DNA of 8,676 bases, from the NCBI GenBank assembly GCA_025454715.1, contig JALONY010000210.1, forward strand, positions 1 through 8,676, read 5' to 3'. The translations under genes and the position numbers were made by a program. This document shows positions 1 through 7,027 of this stretch, piece by piece; position 1 is the stretch's first letter, and each line of letters opens with the position of its first letter. This stretch comes from Anaerolineae bacterium (GTDB taxonomy: Bacteria; Chloroflexota; Anaerolineae; Aggregatilineales; Phototrophicaceae). The notes under the pieces were generated by a model. It was not told the DNA's origin, did no database searches, and was given only the letters and a program-made list of their open reading frames with translations.

Positions 1-647
1 TCGTCAACAGGTGACCATGAGGGCGCTTGAAACAGCAACGGCGTGACTGCGGTGTTGTCCGTGATGGTGCCGGTCTCCGAATCGAAAACCGACAAACTGC
101 GGTTATCGCGATGCCACAGCATCCGCTTGCCATCGCGGTTCCAGCTAAAGTAAAACGGTGCGCCGTTGGCTGCCGTCTTGGTCGTGACCCCCGCGCTGGT
201 TTGGCGGATGATTTCGACCTTGAACGACCCCACAGGGCGAGTGACCAACACCGCCAGTTCGCGGCAATTGTCACCCTCGACGCAGTTGGAAGGCGCCCAA
301 GCACCATAGGTATAGCCCTCCCCTGCCGTCGAGTACAACGATTTGGCCGCAGTCAAGTCTGCCGAGGCCACGTAAACCTCTAGTGCGGGCGCGGCACTAA
401 ACGCCAAGTCACAACAAAAGAACGCCAAGCGCCCATCGGTAGACCATGTCGGGAATTGGTAGCGCTGATTGGGGGTGGCATCTTGGGTCAGCGCGTAAGG
501 CTCACTGAATGCGCCCCCATACACATACACATTGTGATCGTTGCCGATGACGGCGATATACCCCGCATAATCGTCTTGGGCGTGCGCCCCGACGGTCAGC
601 ATTAGGAAAGCGGCCAGCACGCTTAGGTGCACGAGTAACTTCTTCAT
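1..647 (-). CDS. Secreted TolB/PD40-like beta-propeller protein, 3' end outside window
   Basis: Reading leftward from an ATG at 647, an open frame of 215 codons runs off the left edge without a stop, so only the N-terminal part is visible. Residues 1-23 form a Sec signal peptide (MKK start, hydrophobic core about 8-20, cleavage after AHA before Q24), so the product is exported. The mature part carries beta-propeller blade signatures of the PD40/TolB type: FPTWSTDGRLAF near 65-76, FSWNRDGKRMLW near 167-178 and a final SWSP-like turn (PSWSPVD) at the window edge, each spaced by strand-rich sequence. Cysteines at 78, 79, 122 and 128 could form disulfides outside the cell. The start is supported by AAGGA seven bases upstream. 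Such propellers usually bind proteins or carbohydrates; no catalytic site is visible and the function is unknown. It is divergent from the SCP2 gene. Confidence 0.8.
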   Translation of the reverse strand, partial: MKKLLVHLSVLAAFLMLTVGAHAQDDYAGYIAVIGNDHNVYVYGGAFSEPYALTQDATPNQRYQFPTWSTDGRLAFFCCDLAFSAAPALEVYVASADLTAAKSLYSTAGEGYTYGAWAPSNCVEGDNCRELAVLVTRPVGSFKVEIIRQTSAGVTTKTAANGAPFYFSWNRDGKRMLWHRDNRSLSVFDSETGTITDNTAVTPLLFQAPSWSPVD

Positions 648-672
648 CTCACAATCCTTTATGCAACCGGTC

Positions 673-702
673 TTGGGCAAAACATCGTATTGCAGGTATA
701 CT
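673..702 (+). promoter_or_regulatory. Putative sigma-70-type promoter for the SCP2 gene
   Basis: TTGGGC at 673-678 and TATACT at 697-702 are separated by 18 bases, fitting a housekeeping promoter. Transcription would start near 709 and leave a leader of about 45 bases before the ATG at 755. It is read by eye from consensus similarity only. The -10 contains the palindrome GTATAC, so the opposite strand also presents a -10-like element. Confidence 0.45.
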
Positions 703-725
703 ACGGAAAGTTTGTGTAACGGCAA
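695..725 (-). promoter_or_regulatory. Weak candidate promoter for the beta-propeller gene
   Basis: On the minus strand TATACC (700-695) is preceded by TTGCCG (725-720) with a 19-base spacer, which is longer than ideal. It overlaps the plus-strand -10, so the two divergent genes may share one bidirectional promoter. The expected transcript would begin near 688, about 40 bases before the ATG at 647. The match is weak and this is a tentative call. Confidence 0.25.
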
Positions 726-754
726 TCATACGACACATGAGGAGTCGCTGAAGA

Positions 755-1084
755 ATGGCGTCAAACCCGGAACTCGAGAACGTATTCAGCCAGATGATCG
801 ATCGCTTCCGCCCAGACAAGGCTCAAGGGGTCGATACGTTGATCCAATTTGACCTCACGGGCGATGACGGTGGCGCATTTTGGGTCAAGGTGGCCGACGG
901 CGCGTGCACGTCCGGCACGGGCTTGGTCGAAAACCCGCGCATTACCATCAAGTCCTCGGCGGCCACATGGCTAGAGATTGCATCCGGCAAAGCCAACGTC
1001 ATCAACAGCTTCATGATGGGCAAGCTCAAGGTCAGCGGCGACATGGGTTTGGCCATCAAGATTCAAAGTATGTTCGGCCTCTAA
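755..1084 (+). CDS. Standalone SCP2 sterol-binding domain protein
   Basis: A 109-residue protein consisting of a single SCP2-type lipid-carrier domain. The N-terminal helix (ENVFSQMIDRFRP, about 8-20) is followed by a beta-sheet section with FDLTGDDGGAFWVKV (about 32-46). The C-terminal half holds the typical SCP2 run: ITIKSS strand near 63-68, TWLEIASGK near 71-79, MGKLKVSGD near 88-96, and a closing helix ending IQSMFGL. The family binds sterols, fatty acids or other hydrophobic ligands in a cavity and often acts as a carrier; the bacterial ligand cannot be told from sequence. No signal peptide or membrane segment is seen, so it is probably cytoplasmic. The length fits a complete single-domain member. 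The start is supported by GAGGAG at 739-744, ten bases upstream. It is monocistronic, with its own promoter and a strong terminator. Confidence 0.85.
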   Translation: MASNPELENVFSQMIDRFRPDKAQGVDTLIQFDLTGDDGGAFWVKVADGACTSGTGLVENPRITIKSSAATWLEIASGKANVINSFMMGKLKVSGDMGLAIKIQSMFGL

Positions 1085-1119
1085 GCGCCTTTTGGACGAA
1101 CTCAGCGTTCAAGCTGTCG

Positions 1120-1143
1120 AAGCACACCCACGGGTGTGCTTTT
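1120..1143 (+). terminator. Intrinsic terminator after the SCP2 gene, between convergent genes
   Basis: AAGCACACCC (1120-1129) and GGGTGTGCTT (1132-1141) are perfect inverted repeats, giving a 9-10 bp stem with a very tight loop, followed by a short T-run (1140-1143). It lies 35 bases after the SCP2 stop. On the opposite strand the hairpin is only 8 bases beyond the kinase B stop but lacks a T-run after it, so it probably terminates the plus-strand gene best and may also act on the operon transcript. Confidence 0.75.
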
Positions 1144-1149
1144 GGCGTT

Positions 1150-3345
1150 CTAGAGCACGATGTCGTCCGGCTCGGCGCGCCGAAAACGCAAGAAAAAGGT
1201 CGTTCCTTCCCCATCTCGACTCTCGAACCAGACCGCCCCTTGGTGATTGTCCATGATGGCGCGCACCAACGCCAACCCGAGGCCAGTGCCGGTCACGTGC
1301 TCGAACCCACGTTGACGCCCACGAAAGAAGCGCTGGAAAATCTGTGATTGGATGCCTTCGGGGATGCCCACCCCCGTATCGCGCACAATCAACATCACGT
1401 GCTCATCTTGCTGTGCTGCCCGCAACGTGACTTCGCCCCCTTTGGGGGTAAATTTGATGGCGTTTTCAATCAGGTTCGAGATAGCCCGCTCGGCATGGTC
1501 TTCGTCGCACCAAATGTTCAAATCATCCCCGACTTGCACATCGAGGCGTATCTGCGAATCGCTCGCCAGACGTTGCAAATCCCTGACGGCGCTCTGTACG
1601 ACCGGTGCCAACGGCGATGGGTACAACCTCAGCGCCCCGTGCCGCAAGCGCTCCACATCCAGCACCCCGCGGATGATGCGCTCCATGCGCTCGAGTTGAT
1701 GCTCGATGTTGTCGATGGCATCATTGGGGGCATCTCCACTTTCGTGGCGTATCGAGTCGATTTGCAACATCGCCGACATCAGCGGGTTTTTGAGGTCATG
1801 GCTGACCATCCTGAGCATCTCACCCTTCAGGCGATCGAGTTCCTTGAGCTGGGTCACGTCGTTGAGGACGGCCACCCACCCTGCCCGTTTGGCGCGCCCC
1901 ATCCGCGCAAGATGGCATTGATAAATACGGTCGTTGAGCGTGACCTCAATCAGGCCGTAGCCCGACCGCAATCCACTGGCTAGACCGCGCAAATCTCGTG
2001 AGACCACATCCAACGGCAGGCGTGAAGCGATGATTTCGCCACGCTCCACGCCTGCCAAGCCCAAGACGGAACGCGCCGCAGGGTTGGCAAAAACGAGGCG
2101 CATCGCCCGATCAACCGCCAACACAGGGCTTTCGGTGCTAATCAACACCGTCTCGAGTTGTTGGCGGTTTTCCTCGATGGCTTGTGCCGAATCGGTTTTG
2201 AGATCCAAGAAATTGGTGTAACTGACCGCTAACGCCACCTGCGGAGCCAATAATTCTAGGCGATAGACATCATCACTGCGGAGCGTACGCCCCGAGTGAC
2301 CGGTCACTGCGAAGACCACCCCATAAACAGCCTCGGGCGAGCTGACCGGAATAGCGATGACCGAGGCAAAAGCGACAGGGGCATGGGGGAAGTCGGGCGC
2401 ACCTTGCCACTCGGCACGATAATTTTCGAGGTGCTGAGACCGGCGAGTTTTGGCAGCCAGCCCAATTACGCCTGTTTCGTCATCGAGGCGCGTCCCAAGA
2501 TAGTCGGGCGGCATATTATAGCCGGCCACGAACACCAGCGCGTTATCCTGACGCAAAAACACCCCGCCAGCATCCCCGCCCACCCATTCGGCGGCTTGTT
2601 TGGCAATCTCTTCCAGCACCAGTACCAAGCGCGATTCGCCGATGATGCGCTGGTTGACGCGATGAAGAGTCTCGACTTGGCGCGCCCGCGCCGCCAGCGG
2701 GATGATGATTTCCGAGGTGATTAAGCTCAACACCAGCAACAATGCACCCAACGTAACCGCGTTGGTTGACAACGTCGAGATGCCGACGCGGGTATTGAGC
2801 AACGCCAAGCATTGCCCGCCCGCAAACAAGACGCTCCCGATATGAATGAGGCGGCTATCGACCTTGCGCCGTTGCTCGAACAGGGTATACAAGCCCACGC
2901 CCGTATAGAGCAAAAAGAAGGCGCTCGACATCCCCTCGAGGCGCAATTGCCCCATCATATCGGTCTCTGCAACCCAACCGCTCAGGGTGACGCGCAGCAC
3001 GATGATCATGCCGATAGCCAAGCCAGCCACTTGTATCAAACGGGTGGCTCGCCCGCCCGTCAGTGCAGTGATGAACGCATAAAACGCAACGTTCGATGCA
3101 GCCGTGCCGCCATCGACCAATGCGGTAGCCAACACCAATTCATCCGCTTCATACCCTACGGCTCGAAGCGCACGCAAAATCATCAAACCAGCGTTCCATG
3201 CCACCAGCAAGCCGATGAAAATGGCCAAGCTCTGGATGGAGCGCTTCTGGCGGTCATGCCAGAGCAACAACAACACGAAAATCAGCGACAATGCCAGACA
3301 AGTCGCGTCGAAAATGGTGTTGAGCAGTGACGGTTCGGAAACCAT
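1150..3345 (-). CDS. Membrane sensor histidine kinase B (TM-GAF-PAS-HisKA-HATPase)
   Basis: A 731-residue sensor kinase that looks complete. The N-terminal 215 residues hold about seven hydrophobic segments (roughly 8-29, 37-58, 70-94, 102-122, 139-155, 167-184, 194-217), forming an integral membrane sensor module of unknown ligand. A GAF domain follows (about 230-375), then a PAS domain (about 393-500). The DHp domain (about 505-570) has the phospho-acceptor in SHDLKNPL, H516. The ATP-binding domain (about 610-722) shows the N box NLIENAIKF (N624, N628), G1 DTGVGIP (656-662), F box FQRFF (670-674) and G2 GTGLGLAL (686-693). All autokinase motifs are present. It is the last gene of the operon, 11 bases after the stop of the DNA-binding fragment, and the ATG has no clear Shine-Dalgarno sequence, so it may depend on translational coupling. 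The likely partner is the adjacent KdpE-like regulator; the signal is unknown. Confidence 0.92.
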   Translation of the reverse strand: MVSEPSLLNTIFDATCLALSLIFVLLLLWHDRQKRSIQSLAIFIGLLVAWNAGLMILRALRAVGYEADELVLATALVDGGTAASNVAFYAFITALTGGRATRLIQVAGLAIGMIIVLRVTLSGWVAETDMMGQLRLEGMSSAFFLLYTGVGLYTLFEQRRKVDSRLIHIGSVLFAGGQCLALLNTRVGISTLSTNAVTLGALLLVLSLITSEIIIPLAARARQVETLHRVNQRIIGESRLVLVLEEIAKQAAEWVGGDAGGVFLRQDNALVFVAGYNMPPDYLGTRLDDETGVIGLAAKTRRSQHLENYRAEWQGAPDFPHAPVAFASVIAIPVSSPEAVYGVVFAVTGHSGRTLRSDDVYRLELLAPQVALAVSYTNFLDLKTDSAQAIEENRQQLETVLISTESPVLAVDRAMRLVFANPAARSVLGLAGVERGEIIASRLPLDVVSRDLRGLASGLRSGYGLIEVTLNDRIYQCHLARMGRAKRAGWVAVLNDVTQLKELDRLKGEMLRMVSHDLKNPLMSAMLQIDSIRHESGDAPNDAIDNIEHQLERMERIIRGVLDVERLRHGALRLYPSPLAPVVQSAVRDLQRLASDSQIRLDVQVGDDLNIWCDEDHAERAISNLIENAIKFTPKGGEVTLRAAQQDEHVMLIVRDTGVGIPEGIQSQIFQRFFRGRQRGFEHVTGTGLGLALVRAIMDNHQGAVWFESRDGEGTTFFLRFRRAEPDDIVL

Positions 3346-3356
3346 GAAAGTGGTGG

Positions 3357-3632
3357 CTAAGCCGTGCCGGTGCGATTGGGCTGTTTTTCGAACCGGTAGC
3401 CGACGCGATGTTCGGTCAGGATATAGATCGGGCGGGCGGCGTCGGGCTCAATTTTGCGCCTGAGCTGGCTGATATACACCCGTGGGTAATATTTATCGTC
3501 GGCATATTCGTGCCCCCACACCTGCTCCAACAAATCGCGCTGCGTGACGACCTTGCCCGAGCTCTCGAGCAGGACAATCAAAAGCTTAAACTCGGTCGGC
3601 GTCAGGTGGACGCGCTTGCCCTGCACACGCAC
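3357..3632 (-). CDS. Winged-helix DNA-binding domain of an OmpR/KdpE-like response regulator (detached C-terminal part)
   Basis: A 91-residue open frame, counted from a GTG at 3632, covering an OmpR-type winged-helix domain: LTPTEFKLLIVLL (first helix), VVTQRDLLEQVWG (second helix), YYPRVYISQLRRKIEP (recognition helix) and YILTEHRVGYRFE (wing hairpin). The wing and recognition helix resemble KdpE-type regulators. Clear homology to the family begins upstream of the GTG, at LSIDPQRRHV, in the same frame from about 3659, and no ribosome binding site precedes the GTG. The fragment therefore most likely belongs to the receiver gene just upstream, from which it is now separated by a -1 frame change. 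If it is made on its own it would be a DNA-binding domain without phospho-control. It ends 11 bases before kinase B. Confidence 0.7.
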   Translation of the reverse strand: MRVQGKRVHLTPTEFKLLIVLLESSGKVVTQRDLLEQVWGHEYADDKYYPRVYISQLRRKIEPDAARPIYILTEHRVGYRFEKQPNRTGTA

Positions 3633-3655
3633 ATGGCGGCGCTGTGGGTCGATGC

Positions 3656-3988
3656 TCAGAATTCTTTTTGGCGTACCGGTTTCACCAGATATTCGTCGGC
3701 TCCGGCGTCCAGCCCAATCACGATGTCATCTTCGGTGATGGCCTCCGCCGACATCAAAATGATCGGCACGTCCGACACATCGCGGATGTGCTTACACACG
3801 TCGATGCCGCTCAAGCTCCCGGGCGGCATGACGATGTCCAGTACCACCAAATCGGGAGCCCACGCCTCAAAGGCCTTTACGGCATCCGCGCCGTTATTAC
3901 GTGTGATGACTTCCAGCCGTTCGCTCATCAGGCGTGCAGCCATCGCATCGCAAATTCCGGGTTCATCATCGACGATCAAGACGCGCAT
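3656..3988 (-). CDS. Response regulator receiver domain, truncated before helix alpha5
   Basis: A 110-residue receiver domain counted from the ATG at 3988. The phosphorylation site is complete: acidic pair D7-D8 (IVDDEP), phospho-acceptor D51 (VVLDIVMP), S80 (ILMSA) and K103 (LVKP). The loop after D51 (PPGSLSG) is slightly longer than usual. Translation ends at QKEF, where the family normally continues into helix alpha5 (an ELLARVRALLRR-like stretch), so the dimerisation and kinase-docking face is incomplete. The open frame extends ten codons further upstream to a TTG at 4018, but AGGAG at 4001-3997, eight bases before the ATG at 3988, fixes the start. It lies 42 bases after kinase A and is read in the same direction. 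Expected role: accept phosphate from one or both flanking kinases. Without alpha5 and an attached output domain its function is doubtful. Confidence 0.8.
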   Translation of the reverse strand: MRVLIVDDEPGICDAMAARLMSERLEVITRNNGADAVKAFEAWAPDLVVLDIVMPPGSLSGIDVCKHIRDVSDVPIILMSAEAITEDDIVIGLDAGADEYLVKPVRQKEF

Positions 3989-3996
3989 CTCATGCT

Positions 3997-4001
3997 CTCC
4001 T
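3997..4001 (-). promoter_or_regulatory. Ribosome binding site deciding the receiver start
   Basis: AGGAG on the minus strand sits eight bases before the ATG at 3988. It favours that start over the upstream in-frame TTG at 4018, which has no such motif and would add ten residues not typical of receiver domains. Confidence 0.75.
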
Positions 4002-4030
4002 ATCCGATTAGGTTTCAATATGCCTAGTGC

Positions 4031-6847
4031 CTAAAGTGGCGTGGGTTGGTGCAACGGCAAGGTCATCGCAAAGACACTCCCACCGGTCGGGTTGTCCTCA
4101 ATCCAGATGTGCCCGCCATGGGCATCGACCACCAACTTACAAAACGTCAAACCCAGCCCCACCCCGCCACGCTTCGGGCGGCTGCCCTCGACTTGCGAGA
4201 ACCGCTCGAACAGCTTGGTGCGATACTCCGGTGGAATCCCGGGGCCTTCATCGACCACATCCACCCGCACCATCGCGTTTTCGGCCTCGTGCAGCCGCAC
4301 CGTGATTCTGCCACCGCTCGGGCTGTACTTCAGCGCGTTGTCCATCAAGTTCATCAACACCCGCTCGATTTTGTCGGGATCGATATGTAAGGCCAATTCA
4401 GTGCCGTGTTCCCCCAAATCGTACATCAATTCGACCTGTGTATCGATTGCGATCGGCAACAGCTCGTTGATGACCATCTTGATGAGTGGCTCGATGGACG
4501 TGCGCTCGGTGCTGAGCGCCAACTTACCGGTGCTCATCTTGGCAATGTCCAACATCGAGTTCACGCGGTTCAAGATTAAATCGTGCACCAGCATATGCGT
4601 CAATTCCTCGCGGGACTGTTCCAAAGCATAGGCTTGGGTGCGGTCATAAAACACCAACATCGCCCCTAGCCCCACGTTATCCTCGTCCTCGATGAGCACG
4701 ATTCGGCGCTCGATGCGTCGCCCGCCCTCGGTGACGTATTCCAGCGGTGGCCGGACTGCGTCGGCGGTGTTCAAATCGGCCAAAAATTGCTCGGCCTCGC
4801 TCAGCGTCTCGAAACCGGTACGCTTGGCCAGCCCGAGGATGGGATGTTGTAACCCATCGGCATAGCGCGTGCCGATGATGTCTTGGGGCTGCACCCCCAG
4901 CATCTGGATTTGCGGGTTGGCGATGACGATATAGCCTTGGCGGTCAACCATCATCAAGCCCTCCTCCATCGTGTCGAGCAAGGTGGCCAAGCGGTCACGG
5001 TCACGCTCGATGCGCTGGAACAACCGCGCATTTTCCAACACAATCAACGATTGATGGCTGATTTGCTCGACGAACTGCACATCTTCGGCATTGAAGGCTT
5101 TGGACGAGGTCGTCTCTAACCAAATGATGCCGAACAACAACCCACCCTGCACCATGGGTGAAATCAACAGGGCTTGCGTGTGCAGGCTGAGGAAGCTCAG
5201 CCCAATCTCGTCACTATTTTCACGATAGACAATCATCGACCCGCTACTGGGCGTCACCACGGACTTTATCCGCTCGATGGCGACATCGAGGGTGTTATTC
5301 CCTTTGGGGTTCAGCCCACGTTGTGCGCCAATCCGAAGCGAGGCCGCCGAGGTATATTCCTCCAACAGCAGAACCGTCCCAATCTCTGCGCCTGTCGCCA
5401 ACAGCGCGACATCGATGACTTGTTCGCACATCGACTCGACATCGACCGAGCTGGACAAAGTTCTGCTCAGCCAAGTGAGGGTTTGCAATCGTTCCGCTCG
5501 TTGTTGGTAGGTCTGCACGGCCTCGACATATTGGCGGGCATTGGCCAGCGCTTGCGCCGATTGTGTGGCGAAGATTCGCAATATCTCGATCTGGCGCGCC
5601 GAGGGCTGCACACCCGTCGGGTAAAACAAGCTCAAAATCCCCAGCAACTCACCACCCGCCAACATCGGCAATTCGACGATCGCCTGATAGGTTCGCTCGA
5701 GGTGAAGCGAGCGCAACACAGTTGCTCTGGGGTCGGTTGCGACATCCTCGACCACAGTCGGCTCCGCCTCGGATGCGCCGCTCAGCTTGGGGATATGTAC
5801 CGGCGGCGGGGCTTTCAACAAAAATTCATCCGTCATGCCCACCGACAAGCTCAAGTTCACTCGTTTGTCTTCGTTGACATAAATGGCGAACCCCTTAGCG
5901 CTGCTCAAAATGGAGGCCGATGAAATCAGGTGCTCCAAAAGGGTTTCGGAGTCTAGCGTGCCACCCAACGCCCCAACCACTTGATTGAGCAAGGCCAACT
6001 GCTCGACGTAGTCGCTTTGCTCGCGATAGAGGCGCTCGTTTTCACTGCTCATCGCTTGTTCGGCCAGCAAATCGCGCCGCAAGCGCGTCTCGGCGGTGCT
6101 CAAATCCGAGATGAGTAACAGCACGAACAGGGCGCTGATGTAAAGCAAAATCTGACCCGAAAAATTGACCGTTCGGGCAATTTCACCGCCCAACAACGCC
6201 AATAGCGCGGGCAGCAGAATGATGCTCAACATGCGGATGCGGTCGCCGCGGTCGATGGCCTGACGTGCGACCGCCCAGCGGATGAGAAACAAAAAGGTCG
6301 TCAGCGCACTGTAGACGACCGCATAGACCAAGACCAATAACCCACCGGCCCAGTCCTCGAAGTCGAGTGCCCCGCTGGGCATTCGACCCCCCAGCGTGAT
6401 GAAAAAAGCCGCGGCCAGTACGTAGGCGCTGAGGACGGAGAGTGTCTCGTGTAGGATATAGCTCACACTGACCCGTCGGGTGGCACGCCGGAAGCGCATT
6501 TCGTACACGCTTGTCCCGACCAAGCTCCCGACGCCTAGGCACACCCCGACCACGACGAACGCCGAAACCGAGACCGACGTAAACGCCAGCACGCCGACCG
6601 CGTGCACCAGCGACACCCGCCCACCCGCCAGACGGGCAGGGAACAGAGAGGCCACGGCGGCCAACGCCCCGTAAACCAAGGCTTGCTCAACCGGCAACCC
6701 ACGCTGAACCGCCCACAAGTCACCCCACATCAGGAGGAGTGCCAGCCCTGCTACGGCCCACACCCCATACAGCGTGATTTGCGCGGTTTGGCCGAAAGAT
6801 GAAGCTTCTGGCCTCGTTGTTTGCTCTGGCGGAAGGTGTGTGGTCAA
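4031..6847 (-). CDS. Membrane sensor histidine kinase A (TM-GAF-GAF-PAS-HATPase) with a shortened DHp domain
   Basis: A 938-residue sensor kinase and first gene of the operon. About eight hydrophobic segments occupy residues 23-250, followed by a helical linker (about 250-285), GAF1 (about 286-438), GAF2 (about 454-608) and PAS (about 618-738). The ATP-binding domain (about 785-932) is intact: N box NLMDNALKYS (N833, N837), G1 DEGPGIP (866-872), F box FERFSQ (880-885), G2 GVGLGL (895-900). The DHp domain is abnormal. The H box begins normally (ELTHMLVHDL, phospho-acceptor H755) but then goes straight to ILNRVNSMLDIAKM. From H755 to the MLDIAKM motif is 10 residues, against 45 from H516 to the equivalent VLDVERL in neighbouring kinase B, so about 35 residues are missing in frame. 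The four-helix bundle probably cannot form. The TTG start is supported by AGGAG eight bases upstream; no ATG lies before the first membrane segment. Confidence 0.9.
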   Translation of the reverse strand: MTTHLPPEQTTRPEASSFGQTAQITLYGVWAVAGLALLLMWGDLWAVQRGLPVEQALVYGALAAVASLFPARLAGGRVSLVHAVGVLAFTSVSVSAFVVVGVCLGVGSLVGTSVYEMRFRRATRRVSVSYILHETLSVLSAYVLAAAFFITLGGRMPSGALDFEDWAGGLLVLVYAVVYSALTTFLFLIRWAVARQAIDRGDRIRMLSIILLPALLALLGGEIARTVNFSGQILLYISALFVLLLISDLSTAETRLRRDLLAEQAMSSENERLYREQSDYVEQLALLNQVVGALGGTLDSETLLEHLISSASILSSAKGFAIYVNEDKRVNLSLSVGMTDEFLLKAPPPVHIPKLSGASEAEPTVVEDVATDPRATVLRSLHLERTYQAIVELPMLAGGELLGILSLFYPTGVQPSARQIEILRIFATQSAQALANARQYVEAVQTYQQRAERLQTLTWLSRTLSSSVDVESMCEQVIDVALLATGAEIGTVLLLEEYTSAASLRIGAQRGLNPKGNNTLDVAIERIKSVVTPSSGSMIVYRENSDEIGLSFLSLHTQALLISPMVQGGLLFGIIWLETTSSKAFNAEDVQFVEQISHQSLIVLENARLFQRIERDRDRLATLLDTMEEGLMMVDRQGYIVIANPQIQMLGVQPQDIIGTRYADGLQHPILGLAKRTGFETLSEAEQFLADLNTADAVRPPLEYVTEGGRRIERRIVLIEDEDNVGLGAMLVFYDRTQAYALEQSREELTHMLVHDLILNRVNSMLDIAKMSTGKLALSTERTSIEPLIKMVINELLPIAIDTQVELMYDLGEHGTELALHIDPDKIERVLMNLMDNALKYSPSGGRITVRLHEAENAMVRVDVVDEGPGIPPEYRTKLFERFSQVEGSRPKRGGVGLGLTFCKLVVDAHGGHIWIEDNPTGGSVFAMTLPLHQPTPL

Positions 6848-6855
6848 GCCTTGGA

Positions 6856-6860
6856 CTCCT
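6856..6860 (-). promoter_or_regulatory. Ribosome binding site supporting the TTG start of kinase A
   Basis: AGGAG on the minus strand is eight bases before TTG at 6847. The next in-frame Met is residue 40, inside the first hydrophobic segment, so the TTG is the only sensible start. The same AGGAG at eight-base spacing precedes the receiver gene and the lipoprotein gene. Confidence 0.7.
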
Positions 6861-6896
6861 ACGGGTAACCCAAACGCACCCGAAAATCATGCCCCG

Positions 6897-6924
6897 ATTA
6901 TACCCACGAGTGCGACATTGTCCC
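6897..6924 (-). promoter_or_regulatory. Putative sigma-70-type promoter of the two-component operon
   Basis: On the minus strand a perfect TATAAT (6902-6897) is preceded, with a 16-base spacer, by GGGACA (6924-6919), which matches four of six -35 consensus bases. Transcription would start near 6890, about 43 bases before the TTG of kinase A. No other strong promoter was noticed inside the operon. Confidence 0.6.
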
Positions 6925-7027
6925 ATCAGCAAAGAATAGGCAAAACGTCGTGTCGCGCCCCAGAGTGCAGGCAGAGTTTCGGGTATGATAAGGGTGGGAT
7001 TTGTATCGCGCTTCCCCAGCCATCCGC

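Larger units (their letters stand above)
3357..3988 (-). pseudogene. Interrupted OmpR/KdpE-family response regulator (receiver plus winged helix, out of frame)
   Basis: Taken together, the receiver (3988-3656) and winged helix (3659-3357) form one family-typical regulator in the right order, but in different frames. The span is 632 bases, which is not a multiple of three and equals about 210 codons, against roughly 225-240 in intact relatives. At the junction the receiver frame reads to QKEF then TGA (3658-3656), while the -1 frame reads ILSIDPQRR. The expected alpha5 helix and linker, about 20-25 residues, are absent. This points to a deletion whose length is not a multiple of three rather than a single-base slip. 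It may be real inactivation or an assembly error. Confidence 0.6.

Noticed and set aside
27..383. Plus-strand open frame of 118 codons at the left edge
   Set aside because: The minus strand here encodes a secreted beta-propeller with signal peptide and RBS; the plus frame has neither.
1348..1983. Plus-strand open frame of 211 codons inside kinase B
   Set aside because: It is antisense to the PAS, DHp and ATPase domains of an intact kinase, with no family resemblance of its own.
3656..3670. Programmed -1 ribosomal frameshift joining receiver and winged helix
   Set aside because: The local sequence CGC CAA AAA GAA TTC TGA does not give a classical X XXY YYZ heptamer in the zero frame, and a frameshift product would still lack alpha5 and the linker. 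A deletion explains both facts better.
4001..4018. Upstream TTG start at 4018 for the receiver gene
   Set aside because: It adds ten residues before the conserved MRVLIVDDE start and lacks an RBS, whereas the ATG at 3988 has AGGAG at eight-base spacing.
5174..5923. Plus-strand open frame of 249 codons inside kinase A
   Set aside because: It lies opposite the GAF domains of kinase A, has no recognisable domain or RBS, and has a composition typical of an antisense shadow.
6961..7010. Plus-strand promoter for the lipoprotein gene using TATGAT at 6984-6989
   Set aside because: The hexamer is a fair -10, but no acceptable -35 or extended -10 lies at a suitable distance, so it was not listed as a feature.
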